Positions 15,273-25,323 of a stretch of 64,000 nt of DNA are shown one piece after another (the first letter of the stretch is position 1; each line of letters begins with the position of its first letter). The DNA lies in the NCBI RefSeq assembly GCF_027019125.1, contig NZ_JALUXE010000034.1, forward strand, positions 1 through 64,000, written 5' to 3'. Below the pieces are notes generated by a model. That model worked only from the letters and a program-made list of their open reading frames with translations, did not search any database and was not told where the DNA came from. A program made the translations under genes and the position numbers. This DNA comes from Roseovarius sp. (GTDB taxonomy: Bacteria; Pseudomonadota; Alphaproteobacteria; Rhodobacterales; Rhodobacteraceae).

Positions 15273-16778
15273 ATGTTTGAAAATCTATCCGAACGCCTCT
15301 CCGGTGTCTTTGACCGGCTGACCAAGCAGGGCGCGCTTTCCGAAGAGGATGTGAAGACCGCCCTGCGCGAAGTGCGCGTGGCGCTTCTCGAGGCCGACGT
15401 TTCGCTGCCCGTCGCGCGCGATTTCATCAAGACGGTTGAGAGCCGCGCCACCGGGCAGGCCGTCACCAAATCCGTGACCCCCGGCCAACAGGTCGTCAAG
15501 ATCGTGCATGACGCACTGGTCGAGACCCTGCGCGGCGCGGGCGATCCCGGCGCGCTCAAGATCGACAACCCGCCTGCGCCAATCCTCATGGTCGGCCTGC
15601 AAGGCTCGGGTAAAACCACCACCACCGCCAAACTCGCCAAGCGGCTCAAGGACCGCGAGGGCAAGCGCGTGCTCATGGCGTCGCTCGACACCAACCGCCC
15701 GGCGGCCATGGAACAGCTTGCGATCCTGGGCAAACAGATCGGGGTCGATACCCTGCCCATCGTCAAGGGCGAAGACCCGGTCGCCATCGCCAAACGCGCC
15801 AAGACCCAAGCGGCGCTTGGCGGCTATGACGTCTACATGCTCGACACCGCAGGCCGGTTGCACATCGACGCGGAACTCATCGCGCAGGCGGCGGCGGTGC
15901 GCGATGTGGCGCAACCGCGCGAGACGCTGCTGGTGGTCGATGGCCTGACCGGTCAGGACGCGGTCAATGTCGCCACAGAGTTTGACGACAAGATCGGCGT
16001 GACCGGCGTGGTCCTGACCCGGATGGATGGCGATGGGCGTGGCGGTGCCGCCCTCTCGATGCGCGCGATCACCGGCAAGCCCATTCGCTTTGTCGGTCTC
16101 GGCGAAAAGATGGACGCCATCGAAACCTTCGAGCCAGAGCGTATCGCGGGCCGTATCCTCGGCATGGGCGATATCGTGGCGCTGGTGGAAAAGGCGCAGG
16201 AAACCATCGAGGCGGCCGAGGCCGAAAAGATGATGCGCCGCATGGCCAAGGGTCAGTTCAACATGAACGACCTCAAAGGCCAGCTGGAGCAGATGCAGAA
16301 GATGGGCGGCATGCAGGGCCTCATGGGCATGATGCCCGGCATGGGCAAGATGGCCAAACAGGTCGAGGATGCCGGCTTCGACGACAAGATGCTGACCCGC
16401 CAGATCGCCATGATCCAGTCGATGACCAAGAAAGAGCGCGCCAATCCCGCGCTGCTTCAGGCCAGCCGCAAAAAGCGCATCGCCGCCGGGTCGGGCATGG
16501 AGGTGTCCGACCTCAACAAGCTGCTCAAGATGCACCGCCAGATGGCGGACATGATGAAGAAAATGGGCAAGATGGGCAAAGGCGGCATGCTGAAACAGGC
16601 CATGAAGGGCATGTTCGGCAAGGGTGGCATGCCCGACATGAACGACCCGCAGGCGATGGAAGAGGCGGCCAAGGCCCTCGGCGGCAAGCTGTCCGGTGGC
16701 CTGGGCGGCAAATTGCCGGGGCTTGGCGGCGGCATGGGCCTGCCCCCCGGCCTCTCGGGCTTTGGCAAGAAGAAGTGA
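15273..16778 (+). CDS. ffh: Signal recognition particle protein Ffh
   Basis: A 501-residue SRP54 GTPase. The N domain starts MFENLSERLSGVFDRLTKQG. The G domain has the P-loop GLQGSGKTTTTAKLAKRL at about residue 108, DTAGRLHID at about 190 and TRMDGDGRGGAALS at about 249. A Met-rich M domain starts at about residue 320 (MGGMQGLMGMMPGMGKMAKQ). With 4.5S RNA it binds hydrophobic signal sequences on ribosomes and delivers them to FtsY. The Met- and Gly-rich tail is longer than in E. coli, as is usual in alphaproteobacteria. It heads a translation-related gene row. Confidence 0.97.
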   Translation: MFENLSERLSGVFDRLTKQGALSEEDVKTALREVRVALLEADVSLPVARDFIKTVESRATGQAVTKSVTPGQQVVKIVHDALVETLRGAGDPGALKIDNPPAPILMVGLQGSGKTTTTAKLAKRLKDREGKRVLMASLDTNRPAAMEQLAILGKQIGVDTLPIVKGEDPVAIAKRAKTQAALGGYDVYMLDTAGRLHIDAELIAQAAAVRDVAQPRETLLVVDGLTGQDAVNVATEFDDKIGVTGVVLTRMDGDGRGGAALSMRAITGKPIRFVGLGEKMDAIETFEPERIAGRILGMGDIVALVEKAQETIEAAEAEKMMRRMAKGQFNMNDLKGQLEQMQKMGGMQGLMGMMPGMGKMAKQVEDAGFDDKMLTRQIAMIQSMTKKERANPALLQASRKKRIAAGSGMEVSDLNKLLKMHRQMADMMKKMGKMGKGGMLKQAMKGMFGKGGMPDMNDPQAMEEAAKALGGKLSGGLGGKLPGLGGGMGLPPGLSGFGKKK

Positions 16779-16794
16779 CCATGGCTTCTTCTTG
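16766..16794 (+). repeat. 10-bp inverted repeat spanning the ffh stop codon
   Basis: CAAGAAGAAG (16766-16775) and CTTCTTCTTG (16785-16794) are perfect complements separated by nine bases that contain the TGA of ffh. The left arm encodes the last residues (KKK) of Ffh. There is no T run after it, so it is more likely an mRNA 3'-end or stability element than a terminator. Confidence 0.55.
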
Positions 16795-16851
16795 GCATAA
16801 ATACTCGGATCCGACCGTGCAACCGGCACCCCGCCAGCGGGGGGACCGGCC

Positions 16852-17418
16852 ATGACCCTCACCCAGGCCCCCGTGTTGGAAACCGCGCGCCTCATCCTGC
16901 GCGGGCCCGAGCCGCGCGACATCGAGCCGACCATCGCCTTTCTGCTCGACCGGGACCGGTCCGAGGGCTTTGGCTCTTCGCCCAACCGGGGCGATGCCTG
17001 GCGCTGGTTCACGCTCAACGTCGGGCACTGGCATATCCACGGCTATGGCTATTTCACCATCGAGATGAAGGACACCGGCGAGACAGCCGGCATCGCCGGC
17101 ATCTGGAATCCCGAAGGCTGGCCTGAACCGGAATTGGGCTGGGCGCTCTATGCCGGTTTTGAAGGCCGCGGCATCGCCTATGAAGCCGCGCATCGCGCGC
17201 GCCGCTATGCCTATGAGGACCTGGGCTTTGACACGCTGACCTCGAACATCGTGCCGGGCAATGCGCGCTCGGTCGCACTTGCCGAACGCTTGGGCGCGTG
17301 GTTCGAGCGGGAATATGACAACATCCACATGGGCCGCGACCTGCTCTACCGTCACCCCGGCCCCGATGTCGCCTTGGGTCGCGACGACGATGACGGCTCG
17401 GTCGAGGCCTACGCATGA
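16852..17418 (+). CDS. GNAT family N-acetyltransferase (RimJ-like), copy 1
   Basis: A 188-residue acetyltransferase of the RimJ/RimL type. LETARLILRGPEPRDIEPTI opens the fold; acetyl-CoA-binding elements are PEPELGWALYAGFEGRGIAYEAA (about residues 94-116) and the C-terminal IVPGNARSVALAERLGAWFE. Such proteins acetylate ribosomal protein N-termini, amino acids or antibiotics; the substrate cannot be told. It follows ffh by 73 bases and overlaps the next GNAT by ATGA. The two share HWxxxGYG, (E/D)EPELGW and EGRGIAY, so they look like a tandem duplication that has diverged. Confidence 0.88.
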   Translation: MTLTQAPVLETARLILRGPEPRDIEPTIAFLLDRDRSEGFGSSPNRGDAWRWFTLNVGHWHIHGYGYFTIEMKDTGETAGIAGIWNPEGWPEPELGWALYAGFEGRGIAYEAAHRARRYAYEDLGFDTLTSNIVPGNARSVALAERLGAWFEREYDNIHMGRDLLYRHPGPDVALGRDDDDGSVEAYA

Positions 17419-17945
17419 CCACCCTCGCCCTGCATATCCCCGAGGTCAAAAGCGGCGATCTCATTCTGCGCGCGATCTGCGAGGATGACCTTGATCCGCT
17501 GGCAACCTTCTATGCCGGCCCGCGCAGTCACTTTGTCGGCGGACCGCTGGAGCGGGCGGAATGCTGGCGGTTGATCGCGGGCAACCTTGGGCATTGGGCG
17601 CTGCGCGGCTATGGCATGTGGGTGATCTCGGATCGCGGCACGGGCGACCCGATGGGAGTTTGCGGTTTCATCTATCGCGAAGGCTGGGACGAGCCGGAAC
17701 TCGGCTGGCAGGTCTGGGATGGATACGAAGGGCGCGGCATCGCCTATCGCGCCGCGCAGGCCGCACGCGCCCATGGCGCGGCAAATTTCGGCCTCGACGG
17801 TGTGATTTCCTATATCGCGCCGGACAATGCCCGCTCTCAGGCCCTCGCCCGACGTCTGGGCGCAGACCTTGAGCGTGAGGGCACGCTGCTCGGCGCAAGC
17901 TGTCAGGTCTGGCGGCATCCGAAATCCGGCGAGGTGGCCGCATGA
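17415..17945 (+). CDS. GNAT family N-acetyltransferase (RimJ-like), copy 2
   Basis: A 176-residue relative of the preceding gene: SGDLILRAICEDDLDPLATF, LGHWALRGYGMWVI, DEPELGWQVWDGYEGRGIAY and APDNARSQALARRLGADLER. The acetyl-CoA loop is present as GRGIAYRAA. Its start overlaps the stop of copy 1 by four bases, so the proteins are probably made together and might form a heterodimer. It lies before chorismate mutase and rpsP in the same direction; modification of a translation component would fit the place but is only inference. Confidence 0.88.
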   Translation: MTTLALHIPEVKSGDLILRAICEDDLDPLATFYAGPRSHFVGGPLERAECWRLIAGNLGHWALRGYGMWVISDRGTGDPMGVCGFIYREGWDEPELGWQVWDGYEGRGIAYRAAQAARAHGAANFGLDGVISYIAPDNARSQALARRLGADLEREGTLLGASCQVWRHPKSGEVAA

Positions 17946-18009
17946 CCCACCGCCCGGACCTTACGTTTCACGCCACAAACCGCAGGGTTTGTTCACGCCG
18001 GAGGCTTGC

Positions 18010-18306
18010 ATGACGGATACAACTGCCCTTGCCGCTCAGCTGCTCAAGGAACATCGCAAGAGCATCGACCGCCTTGACGCAATCCTCGTCTTTACTCTGG
18101 CGGAGCGGTTCAAGCACACGCAGGCCGTGGGGAAACTCAAGGCTGAACACGACCTTCCCCCGTCCGATCCCACGCGCGAGGCGCAACAGATCGAACGGCT
18201 CGAAGAATTGGCAAGAACGGCCGATCTGGACCCGGAATTTGCCAAGAAGTTCCTGAACTTCATCATCGCCGAGGTGATCCGGCATCACCAGCAACACCAA
18301 TCGTAA
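18010..18306 (+). CDS. Chorismate mutase (AroQ class, monofunctional)
   Basis: A 98-residue all-helical protein: LLKEHRKSIDRLDAILVFTL, AERFKHTQAVGKLKAEHDLP, DPTREAQQIERLEELARTAD and PEFAKKFLNFIIAEVIRHHQ. The Arg, Lys and Asp residues of the AroQ active site (R in HRKSIDRLD, K in VGKLKAEHDLPP, D and R in DPTREAQQ) are visible. AroQ enzymes convert chorismate to prephenate for Phe/Tyr synthesis; some small ones instead act as isochorismate-pyruvate lyases. The gene is 49 bases upstream of rpsP. Its position among ribosomal genes has no obvious metabolic reason. Confidence 0.85.
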   Translation: MTDTTALAAQLLKEHRKSIDRLDAILVFTLAERFKHTQAVGKLKAEHDLPPSDPTREAQQIERLEELARTADLDPEFAKKFLNFIIAEVIRHHQQHQS

Positions 18307-18354
18307 GGTGGGATCAAACCCCATCAAACCCACGCCATTAAAGGAGAAAATCAA

Positions 18355-18732
18355 ATGGCCATGAAAATCCGTCTTGCCCGTGGTGGCAGCAAGAAGCGTC
18401 CCTCCTACCGGATCGTCGCAGCCGACAGCCGCATGCCGCGCGATGGCCGCTTCATCGAAAAGCTGGGCACCTACAACCCGCTCCTGCCCAAGGACAGCGA
18501 AGACCGCGTCAAGATGAACGTCGAGCGCGTGCAGCACTGGCTGGCGCAGGGCGCACAGCCGACCGACCGCATCAGCCGCATGCTGGAAGCCGCTGGCGTC
18601 ATCGCCAAGAAAGAGCGCGCCAACCTGAAAAAGGCCGTTCCCGGCAAGAAGGCGCAAGAGCGCGCCGCCGAGAAAGCCGCCAAGGCCGAGGCCGCCAACG
18701 CCCCTGCCGAAGAGGCAGCCGCCGAGGAATAA
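18355..18732 (+). CDS. rpsP: Ribosomal protein bS16
   Basis: A 125-residue protein starting [20 protein letters not shown] with [20 protein letters not shown], the conserved bS16 core; it ends with a long Ala/Glu/Lys-rich tail common in alphaproteobacteria. It is part of the 30S body. AAGGAG lies seven bases before the ATG. bluB follows after 18 bases, then rimM and trmD, so the classical rpsP-rimM-trmD-rplS order is interrupted by bluB. Confidence 0.97.
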   Translation: MAMKIRLARGGSKKRPSYRIVAADSRMPRDGRFIEKLGTYNPLLPKDSEDRVKMNVERVQHWLAQGAQPTDRISRMLEAAGVIAKKERANLKKAVPGKKAQERAAEKAAKAEAANAPAEEAAAEE

Positions 18733-18750
18733 GACCGGAAAGGCGCTGGA

Positions 18751-19380
18751 ATGTCGCAATTTTCCAAGGACTTCCAGATTGGCCTGCGCGATCTCATGCG
18801 ATGGCGGCGCGATGTGCGCCGCTTTCGCCGGGACGCGGTGGACGAGGCTGTCTTGCAAGACTGCCTCGACACCTTCCTTCTCTCGCCCTCTGTCGGACTG
18901 AGCGAGCCGTGGCGCGTGATCCGGGTGCAATCGCCCGGCGCGCGGGCTGCGGCGCTGGAGAATTTCACCGCCGCCAATGCACAGGCCTTGGCGGGGTATG
19001 ACGGTGACAAGGCGCGCATTTACAGCGGCCTCAAGCTCTCGGGGATGCAAGAGGCCCCGGTGCAACTCGCGATCTATTGCGACGAGGCGACCGACAAGGG
19101 GGCTGGTCTGGGCGCAGGCACGATGCCCGAGATGCGGCGCTATTCCGTGGTGGGCGCGATCACCCATTTCTGGCTGGCGGCGCGGGCACAGGGGCTGGGC
19201 GTGGGCTGGGTGTCCATCCTCGATCCCGCGCAATTGTCACGCGATCTCGATGTGCCCGCCGACTGGGCCCTCGTGGCCTATCTCTGCGTCGGCTGGCCCG
19301 AAACCACGAGCGAAACACCCGAACTGGAACTGGCCGGATGGGAGAGCCGCCGGCCCACTCTGCCGACCGAGGTGCGCTGA
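18751..19380 (+). CDS. bluB: 5,6-dimethylbenzimidazole synthase
   Basis: A 209-residue nitroreductase-fold protein of the BluB type. [17 protein letters not shown] gives the FMN phosphate site; [49 protein letters not shown] and [10 protein letters not shown] follow. BluB breaks down reduced FMN with oxygen to make 5,6-dimethylbenzimidazole, the lower ligand of cobalamin. It is the only cobalamin gene in this part of the window; cobN and cobW lie at 44-50 kb. Its position between rpsP (18 bases before) and rimM (34 bases after) suggests co-transcription with ribosome genes and no riboswitch control. Confidence 0.9.
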   Translation: MSQFSKDFQIGLRDLMRWRRDVRRFRRDAVDEAVLQDCLDTFLLSPSVGLSEPWRVIRVQSPGARAAALENFTAANAQALAGYDGDKARIYSGLKLSGMQEAPVQLAIYCDEATDKGAGLGAGTMPEMRRYSVVGAITHFWLAARAQGLGVGWVSILDPAQLSRDLDVPADWALVAYLCVGWPETTSETPELELAGWESRRPTLPTEVR

Positions 19381-19414
19381 TCATGCCCCTATCCGCACAA
19401 ACGGAGACAAGCCG

Positions 19415-19924
19415 ATGAGCGACAGTGACCGCATTTGCGTAGGGGCCATTGGCGGCGCCTTTGGCGTGCGCGGCGAGGTGCGGCTCAAGAGCTTTACCGC
19501 CATGCCCGAGGATATCGCGGCCTACAGCCCGCTCAGCACCGAAGATGGCGCGCGCACCTTCGACGTGACCCTGACGGGCCAGACCACCAATGGCTTCACC
19601 GCGCAGTTGTCGGGCGTCACCACCAAAGAGGCCGCCGACGCCCTGCGCGGCACGCGGCTCTATGCGCTGCGGGCGCAATTGCCCAATCTGCCGGATGATG
19701 AATTCTATCACGCCGACCTGATCGGCCTCGAGGTGTTTGACACCGGCGGCGCGATCCTGGGACGGGTCAAGGCGGTGCTCAACCATGGTGCGTCGGACAT
19801 TCTGGAAATCCACGCGCCGGGGCTTTCCTCGACCATCCTCCTGCCCTTTACCAAAGAGGCGGTGCCAACCGTCGATCTGGCCTCTGGCCGCATCATCGCC
19901 GATCCGCCCGATGGTCTGACATGA
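19415..19924 (+). CDS. rimM: Ribosome maturation factor RimM
   Basis: A 169-residue protein: [20 protein letters not shown] at the N-terminus, then the RimM barrel, [20 protein letters not shown] at about residues 94-113 and the PRC-like C-terminal barrel ending [20 protein letters not shown]. It helps 30S head assembly through bS16 and uS19. The start is preceded by CGGAGA. It ends with an ATGA overlap with trmD. Confidence 0.94.
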   Translation: MSDSDRICVGAIGGAFGVRGEVRLKSFTAMPEDIAAYSPLSTEDGARTFDVTLTGQTTNGFTAQLSGVTTKEAADALRGTRLYALRAQLPNLPDDEFYHADLIGLEVFDTGGAILGRVKAVLNHGASDILEIHAPGLSSTILLPFTKEAVPTVDLASGRIIADPPDGLT

Positions 19925-20724
19925 GCGACACCCCCCGCTCGCATGGGCGCAAATCCATCCGCGCCACCATGACCCCACGCGAATTGATCACGCCCACGCC
20001 GGAACTGGCGGGCGTCTGGACAGCGCGGGTGATCACCCTGCTGCCGCAAGCGTTTCCGGGCGTTCTAGGCGAGAGCCTGACAGGACGCGCGTTGCAGAAC
20101 GGTCTCTGGGCGCTCAATCCGATCGACCTGCGCCCCTACGGTGAGGGGCGGCATCGCAATGTCGATGACACGCCTGCGGGCGGCGGCGCGGGCATGGTTC
20201 TGCGGGCCGATGTCATGGGCCGCGCGATTGACGAGGCGATGGCAGGCACACCGCCCGGCTGGCCCCTGATCTACCTCAGCCCGCGGGGGCGGCGGTTTGA
20301 TCAGGCGATGGCGCAAGAGCTGTCGCAGCGCCCCGGTGTGACCCTGATCTGCGGCCGGTTCGAGGGGCTCGATGAGCGCGTGATCGAGCATTACGGCATT
20401 CAAGAGGTATCCTTGGGCGATTTCGTGATGACCGGCGGCGAGATTGCAGCACAAGCGTTGATCGACGCCACCGTGCGCCTTTTGCCAGGCGTGCTGGGCA
20501 ATGCCGAGAGCACGGCCGAGGAAAGCCATTCCAACGGGTTGCTGGAGCATCCGCAATATACCCGCCCCGCCGAATGGAAGGGCCGCGTTATCCCCGAAGT
20601 GCTGACCTCCGGCGATCACGCAAAGGTCGAGACATGGCGGCGCGAGATGTCCGAGCGCCTGACGGCCGAACGGCGCCCCGATCTGTGGGAAAAACACCGC
20701 CGCGCCCAATCTGACAAGGCTTGA
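19921..20724 (+). CDS. trmD: tRNA (guanine-N1)-methyltransferase TrmD
   Basis: A 267-residue SPOUT methyltransferase. It contains [54 protein letters not shown] and the knot motif [14 protein letters not shown], followed by [14 protein letters not shown]. It makes m1G37 in tRNAs reading codons that start with C, keeping the reading frame. The N-terminus has a roughly 20-residue hydrophilic extension ([20 protein letters not shown]) that may be real because the ATGA overlap with rimM fixes the start. The length is slightly above E. coli's 255. Confidence 0.95.
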   Translation: MSDTPRSHGRKSIRATMTPRELITPTPELAGVWTARVITLLPQAFPGVLGESLTGRALQNGLWALNPIDLRPYGEGRHRNVDDTPAGGGAGMVLRADVMGRAIDEAMAGTPPGWPLIYLSPRGRRFDQAMAQELSQRPGVTLICGRFEGLDERVIEHYGIQEVSLGDFVMTGGEIAAQALIDATVRLLPGVLGNAESTAEESHSNGLLEHPQYTRPAEWKGRVIPEVLTSGDHAKVETWRREMSERLTAERRPDLWEKHRRAQSDKA

Positions 20725-20970
20725 TCCGTCCGGCACTTCCTCCTATACACCGCCTAGCTTGGAATCGCTTGGCGGCTCCGGGCACGTTTGTTATTGGCTA
20801 CTTCCTCCGCCAGACTTTCTTCGGTCGCCTGCGGCAGCCCCGGCAAACGGATCACAGACAAGGACGACCTGATCTCTGGCGGGCGCATCTGCGAACCCGG
20901 AAGAAGACCAAGAGCTCTTAGGACGCGAGACACTTTGCGGAAAAACCGCAAGCAAATCAGGAGAGAAGCG
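20725..20970 (+). other. trmD-rplS spacer with a hairpin before the rplS ribosome-binding site
   Basis: 246 bases without a convincing gene. A perfect hairpin TTGCGG-AAAAA-CCGCAA at 20935-20951 sits just upstream of the rplS ribosome-binding sequence AGGAGA. The palindrome AAGAGCTCTT lies near 20911. Separate transcription of rplS-rpmE, or control of L19 synthesis at the leader, are both possible. Short open frames on either strand look non-coding. Confidence 0.5.
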
Positions 20971-21354
20971 ATGGATATTATCGCTCAGTTGGAGGCGGAA
21001 CAGATTGCCGCCCTCGGGAAGACCATTCCCGACTTCAAAGCCGGCGACACGATCCGCGTCGGTTACAAAGTGACCGAAGGCACCCGCAGCCGCGTTCAGA
21101 ACTTTGAAGGCGTGTGCATCAGCCGCAAGAACGGCAAGGGCATCGCCGGCTCGTTCACGGTCCGCAAGATTTCCTTTGGCGAAGGCGTCGAACGTATGTT
21201 CCCGCTCTATTCGACCAATATCGACAGCATCGAGGTTGTGCGCCGTGGCCGCGTGCGCCGCGCCAAGCTGTATTACCTGCGCTCGCGTCGTGGCAAATCG
21301 GCCCGCATCGCCGAGGACGCCAACTACAAGACCCTGTCGGGCACTTCTGCGTAA
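20971..21354 (+). CDS. rplS: Ribosomal protein bL19
   Basis: A 127-residue protein starting [20 protein letters not shown], with [55 protein letters not shown] and [20 protein letters not shown], all standard for bL19 at the 50S/30S interface. AGGAGA lies about eight bases before the ATG. A longer in-frame extension upstream is rejected because it lacks bL19 similarity. Confidence 0.97.
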   Translation: MDIIAQLEAEQIAALGKTIPDFKAGDTIRVGYKVTEGTRSRVQNFEGVCISRKNGKGIAGSFTVRKISFGEGVERMFPLYSTNIDSIEVVRRGRVRRAKLYYLRSRRGKSARIAEDANYKTLSGTSA

Positions 21355-21365
21355 GGATTGGTACG

Positions 21366-21587
21366 ATGAAAAAAGACATCCACCCCGATTACCACGTCAT
21401 CGACGTCAAGATGACCGACGGCACCGTTGTTCAAATGCGCTCGACCTGGGGCAAGGAAGGCGATACGATGTCGCTCGACATCGACCCGTCGGTGCACCCC
21501 GCCTGGACCGGCGGCAGCTCGCGTCTGATGGATGCCGGCGGCCGTGTGTCCAAGTTCAAGAGCAAATACGCCGGTCTGGGCTTCTAA
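21366..21587 (+). CDS. rpmE: Ribosomal protein bL31
   Basis: A 73-residue protein: [60 protein letters not shown]. It lacks the four zinc-binding Cys residues, so it is a Cys-minus (C-) bL31 that needs no zinc. It is 11 bases after rplS and is followed by a strong terminator. It closes the translation gene row. Confidence 0.95.
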   Translation: MKKDIHPDYHVIDVKMTDGTVVQMRSTWGKEGDTMSLDIDPSVHPAWTGGSSRLMDAGGRVSKFKSKYAGLGF

Positions 21588-21611
21588 AGCCTGCTTCCGG
21601 ACGGATACGAC

Positions 21612-21638
21612 AAACGCCGCCCCCCGGGGCGGCGTTTT
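21612..21638 (+). terminator. Intrinsic terminator after rpmE
   Basis: AAACGCCGCCCC (21612-21623) pairs perfectly with GGGGCGGCGTTT (21626-21637), and the stem runs into TTTT. It lies 25 bases past the rpmE stop and is the strongest terminator in this part of the window. The stem is nearly symmetrical, so it could also work on the other strand. Confidence 0.9.
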
Positions 21639-21658
21639 GCATGGGACACAGGCGCAGC

Positions 21659-21770
21659 TTTACTTTTTGGTAGGAATTGGGGTATAAACAGGACATCCGA
21701 AAATCGGTTTTCAGTGTCCTCACCGAAAACGTGACCCTGCGGAGTTGGCGCTCCGCAGGGTCTTTTCTTT
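21659..21770 (+). ncRNA. Candidate small RNA with own promoter and terminator
   Basis: TTTACT (21659-21664), 18 bases, then TATAAA (21683-21688) resembles a sigma70 promoter; the start would be near 21694. An imperfect hairpin at 21690-21720 (AGGACA ... TGTCCT with inner GAAAA-TCGG-TTTTC) precedes a perfect 12-bp terminator stem (GACCCTGCGGAG / CTCCGCAGGGTC, 21733-21762) followed by TTTTCTTT. No ribosome-binding site or coding frame is apparent. The RNA would be about 75 nt and would end eight bases before the stop codon of a candidate small peptide gene on the opposite strand. Confidence 0.45.
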
Positions 21771-21777
21771 CAGGGGA

Positions 21778-21867
21778 TTAGAGCCCCATCAAGAGCCGGA
21801 TGATCCCGACGAGCAGCGTCCCCGCTGCTCGTAAAACCATCCATTTCCGAAATTCGGTTTCTCTCAG
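21778..21867 (-). CDS. Candidate small hydrophobic peptide (29 aa, possible non-ATG start)
   Basis: On the minus strand a perfect AAGGAGG (complement of 21876-21882) lies eight bases before a CTG that opens a frame reading RETEFRKWMVLRAAGTLLVG then IIRLLMGL and stop. This is a basic N-terminus and one membrane-length hydrophobic segment. If CTG is not used, ATG at 21840 gives a 20-residue hydrophobic peptide. A 7-bp hairpin (GCTGCAA-TGGG-TTGCAGC on the plus strand, 21885-21902) sits just upstream of the ribosome-binding site. A degenerate second copy of the first codons occurs at 21694-21724. The size and shape resemble type I toxins or small membrane proteins; I do not recognise a family. 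Confidence 0.35.
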   Translation of the reverse strand: MRETEFRKWMVLRAAGTLLVGIIRLLMGL

Positions 21868-22041
21868 TTTCCTCACCTCCTTGCGCTGCAATGGGTTGCA
21901 GCAAGCCGACAATCGGAAAATGGCATGAAATAATGGTTAAAATTGTCGAAATTCCCAGCGATCGCTGGCCGGGCTGACCGCTACCCTTGCACCTGTGCCG
22001 CAACCAGATAAAACAGACGCAAACGGGGCAGAGGGCACAGA

Positions 22042-23396
22042 ATGGCGACGGCACTGATCATACTGGCCGCGGGTCAGGGGACGCGGATGAATTCCGATCT
22101 CCCCAAGGTGCTGCACCCGATCGGCGGCGCGCCGATGCTCGGGCACGCGATGCAGGCGGGCGCGACGCTGGAACCCGATCAGGTGATCGTCGTGGCCGGA
22201 CATGGCGCCGAGGCGGTGCGTGCCGCCGCTCTCGAATTTGACGAAAGCGCGGAAATCGTGATCCAGACCGAGCAACTGGGCACGGCACATGCGGTGGCGC
22301 AGGCCGCGCCGCGCCTCGCGGGCTATGGCGGTGATGCGCTGGTGCTCTATGGCGACACGCCCTTTATCCAGCCGGACACGCTGGAGCGGATGCAGGCCGC
22401 GCGCGCGGCTCATGACATCGTGGTGCTGGGGTTCGAGGCTGACGATCCGGGCCGCTACGGGCGGTTGGTAACAGATGGCGACACCCTGCTGCGGATCGTC
22501 GAGTTCAAGGACGCAACCGACGCAGAACGCGCCGTGACGCTGTGCAACAGTGGCGTGGTTCTGGCACCTGCGGCTTTGCTGTTCGACCTCATCGCAGAGG
22601 TCGGCAATGCCAATGCAGCGGGCGAATATTATCTGACCGACATCGTGGGGCTGGCCCGCGCGCGGGGGCTGTCGGCCACCGCCGTCACCTGCGCCGAAGC
22701 CGAGACGATGGGTATCAATTCACGCGCCGAACTGGCGCGGGCAGAGACCGCGTTTCAGGCACGCAAACGGGCCGAGGCGTTGGAAACCGGCGTGACCCTC
22801 GTCGCGCCGGACACGGTGCACTTCGCCTATGACACATGGCTGGGCCGCGACAGTCTGATCGAGCCCTATGTGGTCTTTGGCCCCGGCGTGACCATCGAGA
22901 CCGGCGCGCATGTCCGCGCGTTTTCGCATCTCGAGGGCTGCCATGTGGCGCGCGGCGCGGTGGTTGGCCCCTATGCCCGGCTGCGCCCCGGCACCGAACT
23001 GGCCGAACACGCCCGCATCGGCAATTTCGTCGAGGTCAAGAACGCGCTGATCGGCGAAGGGGCCAAGGTCAACCACCTGAGCTATATCGGGGATGCGCGC
23101 GTAGGCGACGAGAGCAATATCGGCGCGGGCACCATCACCTGCAACTACGACGGCGTGAGCAAACATGAGACGGTGATCGGCGCGCGCGTTTTCGTGGGCT
23201 CCAACACCATGCTGGTGGCCCCGGTGACACTGGGCGACGGGGCGATGACCGGATCGGGATCGGTGATCACGCACGATGTGGCTCCTGATGCGCTGGCCAT
23301 TGCCCGCGCACCGCAGGTGGACATGCCGGGCCGGGCACGCAAACTCTTCGATCTGTTGAAGGCACGTGCCGGAAAACGCGACAAAGGATCAAACTG

Positions 23397-23397
<1 letters not shown>
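22042..23397 (+). CDS. glmU: Bifunctional UDP-N-acetylglucosamine pyrophosphorylase / GlcN-1-P acetyltransferase
   Basis: A 451-residue protein with the uridylyltransferase signature LAAGQGTRMNSDLPKVLHPI at residues 7-26 and a left-handed beta-helix acetyltransferase from about residue 240: GPYARLRPGTELAEHARIGN, FVEVKNALIGEGAKVNHLSY, NIGAGTITCNYDGVSKHETV. It makes UDP-GlcNAc from GlcN-1-P in two steps for peptidoglycan and other polysaccharides. Its last base is the first of the glmS ATG (TGATG), so translation is coupled. A 14-base palindrome CCAGCGATCGCTGG lies upstream at 21955-21968. Confidence 0.97.
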
Positions 23398-25220
<1,823 letters not shown>

Positions 25221-25323
25221 CACGGCGGGCGACACGGGCCCGAGACCATGTGCCGGGCGCACCCGGCTTGCATTGGCAGGAGCGCTCGGTTAGAGCGCTA
25301 GCGGTATTTTGATCACTCAGGAC

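Noticed and set aside
20026..20036. Another GTGATCAC inside trmD
   Set aside because: Within a coding region without extended symmetry or A/T flanks; likely chance from Val-Ile-Thr codons.
21770..22054. 94-codon minus-strand frame in the rpmE-glmU gap
   Set aside because: Cys/Arg-rich start without ribosome-binding site; the alternative short frame with AAGGAGG and a membrane segment is more convincing.
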